Shown here one piece after another: positions 22,363-32,525 of a stretch of 64,000 nt of DNA. The notes under the pieces were generated by a model that saw only the letters and a list, made by a program, of their open reading frames with translations, was not told the origin of the DNA and ran no database searches. The first letter of the stretch is position 1; the number at the start of each line of letters is the position of its first letter. Source of the DNA: Euborellia annulipes (taxonomy: Eukaryota; Arthropoda; Insecta; Dermaptera; Anisolabididae); NCBI GenBank assembly GCA_023213315.1, contig JAKCPI010007917.1, positions 1-64,000 on the forward strand. Direction: 5' to 3'. A program made the position numbers and the translations under genes.

Positions 22363-22600
22363 CAGTGGCGTAGCGAGGGGGGGGACAAGGGGCGCCAAAT
22401 GTTCCGCAAAACAAAAAATAGCAAAATAATTTTTATTTTTATTATAATTGATTTCTGGAAAATATATTTTAAATTTAGTACCAGTGTAATAATATAATAA
22501 TTTTGTATAATTTACATATAATATTATAGGGGGGGGGGGGGGGGGAAGGCGCTAAAAGGTGTTGTGCCCCGGGGCACGAGTTAAGCTCACTACGCCACTG
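22363..22600. mobile_element. hAT-type MITE, termini CAGTGGCGTAGC
   Basis: Ends CAGTGGCGTAGCGAG and CTCACTACGCCACTG. Flanking 8-mers gggcaata (22355-22362) and cggcaata (22601-22608) differ at one base. It is non-coding, with a long internal G-run. Confidence 0.85.
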
Positions 22601-23010
22601 CGGCAATAAAAGAGAATTTGATTGCATTTTTTTTATTTTATTTTCAAACATTTCTCAGCTCATTGGCTCTCTAAATTATGTCATTTAATTTATTTATTTA
22701 TTTATTATTCGTTTATATAATTACCTACGAGAGAGAGGGAGAGAGAGAGAGAGAGAGAGATTATAATTATTATGCAAGCAAATACAAAGTTTACAAAATT
22801 GAACTAGATCAATAAGAATGACATCAGAATTTCTTTCCCCCCCCCCATATTAAACGTTAATAAAAAAACTTTCTTTTTTAAATAAATTACAACTGGTCTG
22901 CAAAATAAAATTTATGGAATATTTTTTATGAATTATATGTGTGCTGAATCCAAAACTGATCACTATTTTTCAACATCACGTACAATTTTTTTTTGGGGTA
23001 ATAAAAAAAA
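22601..23010. other. Unassigned sequence with GA microsatellite
   Basis: Holds (GA)n near 22731-22760 and a C-run near 22842. No gene seen. Confidence 0.5.
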
Positions 23011-23460
23011 ATCTGGTGTGACTAGTCGCACAGCACACAACTTTCTCTTACCGAAGGGTGGTACACGAGATTTTTTGTGTCGAGATATATTTAGTTGCTC
23101 TTAGCATTTTAGTTCCAAACTTGACCACGCGATGATTCATAGCGCCGAATGCTTCCACATCAGTAAAGTGTACTTCAAACGGTTCCCACGAAAAATTTTA
23201 CTGATATACTTTTTAAAGAATATCTAAAAAATAGTTGATTTATGAATTTTAAACAAAATCGTTGCAGCGGATTTTGAGAAAATCGAAAAAAAAAAATAAA
23301 AAAGTACATCAGTAAAGTACTAGTACTCTTTGGCCGATTTTGTTCAAAAGGGTATTTTCATATCTTGGGACCTCGTAGCTCTTTTATTATTAGAGGAATT
23401 TTTAATTATAGACCACATTTTTGTTGTATTAAATATTTATTAAAAATATATAAATACTGT

Positions 23461-23500
23461 ACAACGTTTCAACTGCTTATTCTGCAGCCGTTATCAAGTA
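23461..23500 (-). ncRNA. Degenerate hammerhead motif, left arm
   Basis: Reverse strand reads CTTGATAACG, then GCTGC/GCAGT as stem II, then GAAACGTTG. The CTGANGA box is altered to CTTGATAA, so activity is doubtful. Confidence 0.45.
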
Positions 23501-23694
23501 CTGTGCACTTGCTCCGACTCAAGTGAACTAACTGTCATGTCATGTCCGTTACTTGCCTTTTTATATACAGCGACGACAGCGCCATCTACCGGCATTTCTG
23601 TGAAATTAGATTCAAAGTTTTCCCGCTATTTTTACTCATTTCCATGAAGTCAGTCACATTTGACAGTTCACTTGAGTCGGAGCAAGTGCACAGT

Positions 23695-23732
23695 ACTTGA
23701 TAACGGCTGCAGAATAAGCAGTTGAAACGTTG
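23695..23732 (+). ncRNA. Degenerate hammerhead motif, right arm
   Basis: Same sequence as the left-arm motif on the opposite strand, so a transcript through the element would carry one copy of the motif and one complement. Confidence 0.45.
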
Positions 23733-24703
23733 TACAGTATTTATATATTTTTAATAAATATTTAATACAACAAAAATGTGGTCTATAATTAAAAATTCCC
23801 CTAATAATAATATTTCAAACCACAAAAGCTTTAATAAACACATTCGTAGCTCTTTTAGTTCCTGAGATATTTTGTTCACACACAGACAGACAGACCTTGT
23901 CACAAAAACCACTTTTTTGGGTTCAGGGGACCTTAAAACGTGAAGATCTATCAAAATCTCGACATGACTCGAATTTTTGACATGAATCCAATACTTTCTC
24001 TCTCTATATATTAACATATATATAGAGGTAAGAGAAAGTAAAAAGGAAGAGTGCCCCTAGTGTGTAATGTTATTCCCAACGCACCTTTGGGGTGGAAAAG
24101 GTTGGGAAACACTGCCCTAAAGGCTAGATAGAAGGAATATCCCCCCTCTCCCACCCCCATCTCTGTTTAAACGTCGATAAATGATCCCGTTACGCTGTCT
24201 GAGTCAATTAATTAATTAAATACTGAACATGTGGGTGATGGATAGAAAGCGTCAGGATTTCTCGTCAATTTAATTTTGATTTAAGATATCATACACCCGA
24301 GGAGATTCTTATTAAATAAATGAAAAAGATTTATCTATTCATTCACTTTACTTTCCCGTTTGCTGAATAATGCCACAACGCAAACAATAAGAGATTGAAA
24401 TTTTATATTTAAGTTAGCCAACCCCCATGGGATGGGACACGAAGCTTTTGAATAAAATCGAGCAAAGAGTACTAGTACTTTACTAATGTACTTTTTCAGT
24501 TTTTTTCCGATTTTCTTAAAATTCATTCCAAGGATTTTGATTAAAATTCAAAAATCAATTATTTTTTAGATGCTTCTTTAAAATGTATATTCTCATTTTG
24601 TCATTGAAATCTTCTGAAGACCACTTTACTCTTGTACTTCATAGGAAAGATAGGAGAAATGGTTGTCATGGTAACAAAATATATTTTCCCATCTATCTAT
24701 ATA

Positions 24704-25098
24704 TATAATTCACTAATGTCCGTCTGTCTGTCTGTCCGTCTGTCTGTCACGCTCTATTTAGGCAACTTCCCGTTGGAATTTTGAAATGAAATTTTTTATG
24801 CATAAAAAGGACCTTCTCGGGATTACAAGAAAATTATTTTCATCCCGAAATTCCCATAACTTTTTGAGTTATTAATTTTTAAAGTTACGATTTCTCCCGA
24901 TAGGAAATGTATAGAGAAATATTTATGTATTCTTTTCATTTGTGTATTCCATGAATGTAAACAAATCCTCAAGCAGGCATTGGATTGGAATGGTAATGAT
25001 AATTTTCTTTCATAATTAAGAAGGGCGAGGGTCCGCCGCAGGCGGGCCCGAGTCAGCTGGAGGGGGGTCCAGGGGGCGAAGCAACAAATTTTACTTCT
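24704..25098 (+). mobile_element. Helitron-B, 3'-truncated
   Basis: Starts at TCTATATATATAATTC, then a GTCTGTC microsatellite, 'cgatttctcccgataggaaa' and the 'gcgagggtccgccgcaggcg' block. The terminal hairpin and CTAG are missing. Inserted in a HINE-A copy. Confidence 0.8.
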
Positions 25099-25260
25099 TC
25101 AATTCTAATATATCGGCGGGAACTAAATATATTTCGACACAAAAATATCTGGTGTGACAAGCCCAGAACACAACCGTCAATTACCAGTGCCGGATTACCC
25201 ATTAGGCGATCGCCTAAGGTCCCCACGTTTTTTAGGGGCCCCGCAACATTTGATTTTTTT

Positions 25261-25919
25261 AGTTTCTCTTACCTCTATATATATGTTAATATATATAGAG
25301 AGAGAAAGTATTGAATTCATGTCAAAAATTCGATGTCGAGATTTTGATGGATCTTCACGTTTTGAGGTCCCCTGAATCCAAAAAAGTGGTTTTCGCGACA
25401 TGGTCTGTCTGTGTGTGGGTGGGTGTGTGTGTCTGTGTTCAATTTTAAGCATGAAGGAATTGAGCTACGAGGTTGAAATTCTATATTTAACTTAAACACC
25501 CCCGGGACCGGAAAAATAAGCTTTTAATCAAAATCGGCCAAAGATTACTAGTACTTTACTGATGTACTTTTTCAGTTTTTTCGATTTTCTCTAAATTTCC
25601 TCCAACGATTTTTTTAAATTCAAAAATCAATTATTTTTTAGATGCTCTTTAAAATGTATATTCTCGTTTTGCGATTGAAATCTTCTGAAGACCACTTTAC
25701 TCTTGTATTTCATAGGGAAGATATGGAGAAATGGTTGCCATGGTAACAAAATATAAATATTTTCCCATACTTATAATTTTACATCTTGAATTCAATTGTA
25801 CCCTACTGTCGGAAACTAAATACATGTCGACACGAAAAATCTGGTGTGACAAGCACAGTGCACAACTTTCGATTACCGAAGGTAAGAGAAAGTTGTGTGC
25901 TGTGCCAGTCACACCAGAT
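25261..25919 (+). mobile_element. HINE-A, full length, inside the hAT element
   Basis: 659 bp with both hairpins and the GT/GTGG microsatellite. The 3' hairpin is particularly clean: 'acaactttcgattaccg' pairs with 'ggtaagagaaagttgtg'. Flanks are T-rich. Confidence 0.92.
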
Positions 25920-25998
25920 TTTTAAAACTCTTTTTCCGACATTCCGATTTTTTTAAAATCCATATACAGTACATATCTACGTGTGTGTAGTAAATACC

Positions 25999-26456
25999 TA
26001 AAGTAGGTGACCAAATTACTAATTACACTATAGATTTTCGTGTTATTTAAGATTGAACCGTTTTTAATGCAATGAATGGTTTTTAAATGCACTTTTATGC
26101 ATGATTCCGCACCTTGAGAACTCCTGGGAGCTTCTGCGAAGAAAAATCTCGGAAGAAAAGCTCACAAACAGACAAAACCTTATAGAAACATTGGTTAAAG
26201 TGTGGTATCGTGATGAAGAATTGAAAGAATATGTTAAAAAGTGAATTCAGAGCATGCCAAAAAGGGTGCAAGCTGTAATTAACGCCAAAGGAGGTTTTTT
26301 TTCTCGTATATTTATTAAAATATTAGAATTTATTTCTATTTTCATTATAAATAACAACTAGTTTACATAAAATAACCAAAATTCCCAACAAATGTTATAC
26401 AACTTCAAAAAGTAAATTTTTGCAGGCGTAACTAATAATTTGGCCACCCATTGTAT
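25999..26456 (+). mobile_element. Tc1-like element, internally deleted
   Basis: Inverted ends TAAAGTAGGTGACCAAATTA (left) and a right end whose complement starts TACAATGGGTGGCCAAATTA, at TA dinucleotides. The GGCCAAA terminal motif is typical of Tc1. At 458 bp it retains only the transposase C-terminus. Confidence 0.85.
26111..26297 (+). pseudogene. Tc1/mariner transposase C-terminal fragment
   Basis: Encodes 'HLENSWELLRRKI', 'RQNLIETLVKVW' and, after an in-frame TGA at 26242-26244, 'IQSMPKRVQAVINAKGG'. This matches the end of Tc1-family DDE transposases, where the sequence SMPRR-QAVI-AKGG follows a conserved Cys. The TGA sits where the Cys codon (TGT/TGC) is expected. The HLEN Asn and Trp are preserved, but the upstream catalytic domain is deleted, so this is a dead fragment. 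Confidence 0.88.
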
Positions 26457-27019
26457 TTTATTTTATTTTTATTTTTTTTTATTGTTTCCCTTTCGGCAGT
26501 TAGCCATTGGGTTCTTATTTTACAGTAGGTTTGTTGTACAAAATGAAAAAAAACTTGTATTTTATCTTTGTTTGAAAATTTGGCGCATTGTTGAATAAAT
26601 TCCCTAAAAAAAAAAAGGTAAAATGCTATCCATGGATGTACGAAAAATTTTCCGCAGGGCGGGAAAATAAAGTTTTGTAATAAAAAAAAAAATATCCCGT
26701 AGAACGGAAAAATTTCATTTCCCTAAAAAAAAATTTTCACGAGAGGAGGCGGAAAAAATTTCGTTATTTAATAAAAATTTGTCTTTAAGAGGGTGACCCG
26801 GGCCCCTCGGGGCTGAGGTATATCCGGTATTTTAAAAATATTTTTGTGCGTGAGGGGGGGGGGGGTATTATAAATAAGTTCGGGCCCCCTCCTATAGACG
26901 CTCCTGGTAAAATTATTAGCTGACATGGCCCCGAGATTTTGACTGCCTAAGGGCCGCTTAATCCGGCACTGTCAATTACCAAAGGCACGTTATGTGCTGT
27001 GCCACCAGTCACATCTGTG

Positions 27020-28054
27020 TGTGCATCTAATACATAACTTAATTGTTCTAATAAAGTTTTATTTATTAATTTAATAATACTTGTTCTAAAAAAAAGAGTT
27101 AAGCGTATTATTTAATAGATTGTAGGTGAATTTAATGCCAGCCACTAGAGCCTTAAAAATAAATGAATGTTCATTTAGAGAAAGGGAGAAAGAAAATGAA
27201 TAAAAAAAGAGAATTGGTCTCATTTCTCTATCGTTCTATGAGAGTGTAAACATGTAGCGTTGTTTTGGTTGGCTGCTCTTTTTTTTTTTTTTTTGCTCTT
27301 TTTGTTGGCAATGTCAAGAACAGAAAGTGTCGGAAGTTAAAGTGAGAGGGACAAGTTCCGGATTGTTATTACAACTTAACTATTTCTAATTGGAGAATTT
27401 TTTTTTTTTTTTTTTATTTTTTAACCCCATAATTTGTCGCTAGAATTCAAAGGAATTTTTTTTTTCACTGATTGTGGAGTGCCCTGTACAAAATTTTATT
27501 ATTAAAACCTCTTGTATGTATGTGTGTGATGTTTTCTTACATATGTCTCGAACTATTTATTCATCGGCTGATTGTAGAGTGCAAAATAACTTTTTCAAGA
27601 TTTTTTTTTTTATTGACTGGTTTTTGGACATATTTTGGCTTGTTTACATTTTTTTCCATTTCAAGAGAGTGACGTCATGGAGCTCCTCTTGTAAAAATTG
27701 GGAACAAACAATTTTTAAATATTCATATACGGCATATTATTAATAAAGCAGTGTAAATACCAAGGTCTAAATTAATTTAATCAGAAACTATACAATTTGC
27801 AAACAAAACAAAATGAATGTGAACTAGGTTATTTGCAAAATAGAAAAATATAAGCAAGGAGGAGATTCATGACGTGGACCAATTTTAAACCGAAAATTGT
27901 TTGTTTACTATTTTCTGGCCAACCTTGGGTGTGTACTAGGCTTCAAAACAAAGGGATGTAGATCGTATATATATACAGGTATATATTATAACCTCTTATT
28001 TATATTAAAAATAAACAAATTCCCGAGTGAATTTTCTCGTTTTTATTATTAAAT
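27020..28054. other. Unassigned A+T-rich sequence
   Basis: Poly-T runs near 27278, 27402 and 27457, with no recognised repeat. Overlapping short plus-strand frames at 27472-27743 are Phe-rich and I regard them as chance. Confidence 0.4.
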
Positions 28055-28068
28055 AAAAAGAAAAAGAT

Positions 28069-28385
28069 ATAATAATATTTAATGGCTGGAAATATTTGTA
28101 AATAGGATATGGAAATGCAGGCAGAATGATTGTATCTTTAACTATAAAAACAACGTTTTTAAATATTATAAGAAATTTTTAATACCTGTATATATCATCA
28201 TATCATCTAAATAGAATACATAGAATAAATAATGTCATCTATGTATCATTGTACAGACTTAACTCTCTCTCACTAGAACTGTTCACTGAAGATGGGTGAA
28301 TAAATTTTCCCGAAACGTCTGAACGTTCACAGAGTATCGAGAGTGTTTTTCATTTTGGCTGCCTGCATTTCCATATCCTATTTAC
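28069..28385 (+). mobile_element. Penelope-type hammerhead element with 14-bp target duplication
   Basis: Flanked by AAAAAGAAAAAGAT at 28055-28068 and 28386-28399. Inside are 30-bp inverted repeats (28096-28125 and 28359-28388, the latter reaching the edge of the duplication) and a hammerhead core at 28286-28319. There is no coding sequence. Confidence 0.75.
28286..28319 (+). ncRNA. Hammerhead ribozyme core
   Basis: CTGAAGA (a permitted CUGANGA variant), stem II GGG/CCC with a long loop, GAAA at 28312-28315 and CGTC. Stems I and III are minimal. Confidence 0.6.
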
Positions 28386-29147
28386 AAAAAGAAAAAGATT
28401 CCGCTTTTGTTAGTTAAATAGAAACCCGAAAAAGAAAGAATGCAGCTGGTGGTTACATCAGATTTTTTTTTTTCTTTATCTTTTGTTATTCTCACCAAAT
28501 CTCTTACTGTTTAACTTTATTTTTTTTTTTTTTTACTCCGCCACCGTCACTTTAAGTCATCTCAGAAAAAAAGAATTTTTCGGTCGTAATAGAAGAAAGA
28601 GAGGGGGAGGGGGAGGGGGAGGGAGGGTATCGAACCAAGGATCTCAGGCGTGTAATAACAAATCCTTTCGGACTTGACTTTCGCTCTATAATAAAAACTT
28701 GGCCAACTCCAAGTGAGAGAGAGAGAGAAAAAGTTCATTGCACGCCACCACCAACCAGCACCACCACCACCGTCATTTTTTTTTTTTTTTTACTTGAAGG
28801 TAACTAAAAGTTTGTTTGGAAATTTATTTTCAATCAACGCCGCCGAGTGCTAAAAAAAAAAATTCAATTTGTTTTTTCAATGTAGCTATCTATTCTTCTT
28901 GGGTTAATAATAAAGAAAAATTTCCTATTTATAATATTTTGAAAGGGGGCAAATGATGCACAGGACAACTAAGTATTGATACAATCGTTGAATACATCAA
29001 TCGTACTTTTCAATTGAAGTTTCAATTGATCGTCTCCGGGCCACATAAGAAATTAAATATTGCTAAGTAGGATCAGGAAAATGAAAGGAGACAGCATCGA
29101 GAAAACACCATTCCCATCTTCAAGGCGATAAATAAATTGTTAGAGCA

Positions 29148-29182
29148 TTTTGAAAATGACAATGATGCGTTACCGAAACGTC
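29148..29182 (+). ncRNA. Degenerate hammerhead-like motif
   Basis: TGAAAATGAC / GTTAC stem followed by CGAAACGTCAATG. The first box is not conserved, so this is probably an inactive relic. Confidence 0.35.
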
Positions 29183-29589
29183 AATGAAATTTGTAAAAAA
29201 AAAATTTTTTTCCATGCATATTCCTTTCATCTTTCTGCTCCTCTGAAAGAGAAATTCAAAAATATTACATATTAATTTATTAATTAATAACAAAAATCAT
29301 CAAAAAATAAATTTACATTTCCGTAATGATTTTGTTAATGAGGAAATAATTATAATAGTTAGCGTAAAAAAAAAAATAAATAAAGAAGGCTATAAAATCG
29401 ATAATATTACAAAATTCATTTATAAACTTAAGGATTTAATATATAAATGATATAATCGTAGCGAGCCAGTATTATAAAATGTCTTCCGGCTTTTTTCTTT
29501 GCCGATTTATACGATATGACTGCTCTCTTTGGCCATTTAACTCTTTAACTTTAAAGTATTTTTAAAGAAATATTCTTTACTTTAGGACA

Positions 29590-30130
29590 CTACTCGTCAA
29601 AATGAAATTTTTTTTCGAGCCCCGAGATATCCTTCAGATTCTAAAGTAAAATGACCATATATGACCTCCGTTTTTCCCCTAGGGGGAGAGCCCTCTACTT
29701 ATTTCCACCCCTTTTCGTTAATCTTAGGGCCATGAATTAAATTTGGAGAGATGAAAAAGAATATTTTGGCCTTAAAATTTCTTCGGAAGATCTAGAGAGG
29801 GGGAAAGTTCAAAAACATGAACATTTGGTTGTAAGGATGGGATTTGGGGGAGGATTTTGTCCCTCAAATTGCAAAAAAATCGTTAAAAATGATCGATTTT
29901 TTCCTGTTTTTTTTTTTTCACTGCTTTTCTACATATTCCAGCTACAAGACCTCCCCACTGTGCAGCGTGGAGCTGTGAAGCTTCTCATCCCTCCAAATTT
30001 AATTCATGGCCCTAAGATTAACGAAAATGGGTGGAAATAGAACGAACACCGAAATGTCGTTTTAAATGCTGCAAGCAACGTTTTTTTTGTTGTTCAAATA
30101 TCTTTTTTTTTTCTCGAGTGTAGGCTACAA
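29590..30130. repeat. Inverted-repeat element, inner arms about 55 bp
   Basis: The arm at 29699-29754 ('tttccaccccttttcgttaa', 'gccatgaattaaatttgg') is repeated in reverse at 29986-30040. Weaker complementarity extends outward to about 29590 and 30130. Confidence 0.6.
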
Positions 30131-30179
30131 GTTCACATACAAAAATTAATCACTTTTTATTTAATTAAGACCTGAAACG

Positions 30180-30441
30180 CAACCTATAATCTTTAAAATG
30201 TATATTTTCATTAAATCTTTTGAAGCACACTTTACTCTTGTACTTCATATGAAAGATAGCAGAAATGGTTGCCATGGTAACAAAATATAAATATTTATAT
30301 TCATACTTATGAATTTTCGAATGTACTCTACTGTCGGAAACTAAATATATGTCGACACAAAAAATCAGGTGTGACATGCACAGAACACTACTTTCAATAC
30401 GAAGGGAAGAGAAAACTGTGTGCTCTCAGTCACACCAGATT
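30180..30441 (+). mobile_element. HINE-A 3' fragment
   Basis: Starts in the 'ctttaaaatgtatattttca' block and runs through the 3' hairpin. It is followed by 'catagccactagtgcattcatt', which also follows the copy ending near 30992. Confidence 0.8.
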
Positions 30442-30845
30442 TTTCATAGCCACTAGTGCATTCATTAAAGTGCGCGTCTCGGGGTGCTATTTTTGGGAGT
30501 TTCCAGCTGCCACAATTTTGAAGCTATCGACCTCAAATCTTTTTTAAATTAAAGTTATTTAAAATATCTACAATTTATAGAAGCCCTTTTTTTTGATTTT
30601 CGAAAAAATAAATTTTTTTTTTAGATTAATCGCATTAAAGAAAAGATAGTTTAAAAAAATTCAATCTATATCTTATGGATAATTAAATTATTAATCATTG
30701 TCTTGAAAAATAATCAATTTTTACCCTTAATTAATTGGCTGGAATCTTTCAAATAAAATGGAATAAATCCCTTGTATTCCTATGGGAAAAACTAACGCCA
30801 TCTCTTGCCGCCTAGAGTAACTCGGTACTGAATTGTCTTCTAACG

Positions 30846-30992
30846 GCTTTTCGATAAATTTTTCATCTTGAATTCGAATATACGCTACTGTCGGAAACTA
30901 AATATATGTTGACACAAAAAATCTGGTGTGACAAGCACAGAACACAACTTTCTCTTACCGAAGGAAGTTGTGTGCTCTCAGTCACACCAGAT
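30846..30992 (+). mobile_element. HINE-A 3'-end fragment
   Basis: Only 'catcttgaattc...actaaatatatgttgacac' and the terminal hairpin. It shares its 3' flank with the previous fragment. Confidence 0.75.
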
Positions 30993-31483
30993 TTCTCATA
31001 GCCACTAGTGCATTCATTGATCGGCCTGTTAATAGAAGATTAATTGAACAAAAAAAAAAAAAAAAAAAGTTTATTTTATTATTTATTTAAAATAACTTTA
31101 TTTATTAATCGATAGAAAAACGAGCTTTTGGAAAAAAAAAAGTTTTTCCCTCTCTCGCTCTTTTTTTTAATTTGTTATTTTAATTTAAAAGTATTCCGCA
31201 TATCTCTCTCTCTTGAATAAACAGGTGCAACAGAAACGAACAAAAATTTAACGGAAACGACGAACGATCAATTAATTAGCCGACAGAGAGAAGAGTTTAT
31301 GTTAATTTAGAACTGGCCCTTTTTTTTTTTTTAAATTGAATCAACTTGAAGCGTAATTAATCAATCAAGCTTCAAGTTCAATTGGAAATTAAATTTGGCT
31401 CTTAAAATGACCTTAGATACTGAAAAAGAAAACATCAAATGTTTGATTGATTATCTAAAATTGTCCAAGAAATTAACACTCTA

Positions 31484-31575
31484 CAAAAAATCTGCTGTGT
31501 CTGATCACGCCAGATTTTTTTGTGCCAACCGATATTTAGTTTATTAGAATTAAAAATGTAAAATTTATAAACACT
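31484..31575 (-). mobile_element. HINE-A 3'-end fragment, degenerate
   Basis: Short hairpin 'aaaaaatctgctgtg...cacgccagattttttt' followed by 'tttagtttattagaatt' in reverse family order. Confidence 0.55.
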
Positions 31576-31682
31576 TGGACAGGTTTGGAGTCTAGACACG
31601 GAGGCTTCGCCCCTCTGGACCTCCTACCAGCAGGCTCGGGCCCGCCTGCGACGGTCTTTCGCCTTTCCTTAATTATGAATTT

Positions 31683-31799
31683 TTTTTTTTTTGGTATCCA
31701 AATGGCTTAAATAAAATCATCGGACTGCCTGGGGTCCGAACCCGCGACGTTTGGTATACGAACTCAGCACGCTAACCTCTACACCAAGCCCCGAGGGCA
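31683..31799 (-). mobile_element. SINE-1, 3'-shortened
   Basis: Poly-T, then 'ggtatccaaatggcttaaat', 'tcggactgcctggggtccga' and the tRNA-like head complement ending 'caccaagccccgagggc'. The middle of the consensus is missing. Confidence 0.8.
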
Positions 31800-31882
31800 G
31801 GGAAAAATATTATTACTAATCTAATCCAGTGCCTGCTTGATGATTTGTTTACATTCTTATATTACATAAATGCAAATACATA

Positions 31883-32108
31883 AAGCCCTCGGGCTTGCTG
31901 TAGTTGGTAGCGCACCTACCTTGTATACCAAGGGTCGAGGGTTCGGATCCCAGGCAGTCCGATGAATTTATTTAAGCCATTTGGATACCGAATATATAAA
32001 CTGTATATTCAAAATAACGGGTATCGTTTAAATGGACTAACAATGTAAGCCGAAAATACTGTGTGAATGTCAGTGTGAATAGGAAAAAAGTGTGAGTGTT
32101 AAAAAAAA
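31883..32108 (+). mobile_element. SINE-1, complete, with 9-bp target duplication
   Basis: The head is tRNA-like: 'gctgtagttggtagcgc' fits an RNA polymerase III A box and 'gggttcggatccc' a B box. The tRNA-unrelated body contains 'aagccatttggatacc' and 'gtgtgagtgtt', and it ends in A11. AAATACATA flanks both sides (31874-31882 and 32109-32117). It is a mobile retroposon driven by internal Pol III promoters, not a functional tRNA. Confidence 0.92.
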
Positions 32109-32247
32109 AAATACATATTTCTGTATACATTTCCTATGGGAGAAATTGTACCTTTAGGAATTAATAACTCAAAAAGTTATAGAAATTTCGGGATGAAAAT
32201 AATTTTTCTGTAATCTCTAGAAGGTCTATCATTTTCAGTTTAATTAT

Positions 32248-32525
32248 TTTTTTTTTTTTTTTTTTAAAAAACATTCACACTTTTTTCTCATTCACACTCA
32301 GATTCACACACACATTCACACGGTCTTTTCGGCAACTTAGGCCATTTAAGACTTTTACGATAACCGTTGAAATAAATATATCTATTGTGGGGTCCAGGCA
32401 TTTTTATTTAAGTCATTTGGTATCCAAATGCCTTAAATAAAATTATCGGACTGCCTGGGGTCCGAACCCGCGACGTTCGGTATAGAAGGTAGGCACGCTA
32501 CCAACTACTCCAAGCCCCGTGGGCT
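32248..32525 (-). mobile_element. SINE-1, complete, with 12-bp target duplication
   Basis: Reverse-oriented 278-bp copy from poly-T to the head complement 'ctaccaactactccaagccc'. CAGTTTAATTAT flanks both sides (32236-32247 and 32526-32537). Confidence 0.92.

Larger units (their letters stand above)
23387..23843. mobile_element. Penelope-type inverted-repeat element with two hammerhead-like motifs
   Basis: A 457-bp insertion flanked by the 14-bp duplication TCGTAGCTCTTTTA (23373-23386 and 23844-23857). Arms of about 140 bp (from 23390 and ending near 23812) are near-perfect inverted copies, and each contains a GAAACGTTG motif preceded by a stem. The unique spacer includes 'gcgccatctaccggcattt'. 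There is no reverse transcriptase, so it is non-autonomous. A long target duplication plus paired ribozyme-bearing terminal repeats is the pattern of Penelope-like elements. Confidence 0.75.
23011..24039 (-). mobile_element. HINE-A, variant 3' half, split by hammerhead element
   Basis: From the 3' hairpin (23011) to the 5' hairpin (ends 24039). The outer parts are contiguous in the family consensus once 23387-23857 (the insertion plus one copy of the target duplication) is removed. Confidence 0.88.
25187..26972. mobile_element. hAT element, termini CAGTGCCGGATTA, non-autonomous
   Basis: Ends CAGTGCCGGATTACCC and GCTTAATCCGGCACTG. The 8-bp TCAATTAC flanks it (25179-25186 and 26973-26980). The 1.79-kb body contains a full HINE-A (25261-25919) and a deleted Tc1 (25999-26456). 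What remains, about 0.67 kb, has no transposase. Confidence 0.9.
24350..27015 (+). mobile_element. Old HINE-A copy split by Helitron and hAT element
   Basis: The pieces are about 24350-24703, 25099-25178 and 26981-27015. They follow the family consensus in order. The last break lies in the loop of the 3' hairpin, where the hAT element inserted. Confidence 0.8.
31590..32240 (-). mobile_element. Helitron-B interrupted by SINEs
   Basis: Family blocks occur in order: 'gcttcgcccctctggac', 'gctcgggcccgcctgcg', 'atccagtgcctgcttgatga', 'tttcctatgggagaaattgt' and 'aataactcaaaaagttatag'. They are separated by SINE-1 copies at 31683-31799 and 31883-32108, and a third lies just beyond. Confidence 0.75.

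Noticed and set aside
27472..27743. Overlapping Phe-rich plus-strand frames as a membrane protein gene
   Set aside because: Composition follows the T-rich sequence; two frames are equally open and neither shows a recognisable motif.
29956..29962. CACTGTG as another Transib/RAG-type terminus
   Set aside because: No A-rich block follows at the expected offset, no partner end or duplication was found, and it lies inside the spacer of an inverted-repeat element.
31883..31960. tRNA gene
   Set aside because: A- and B-box words are present, but the unit ends in a SINE body and poly-A with target duplications, and many copies exist. It is a SINE head.
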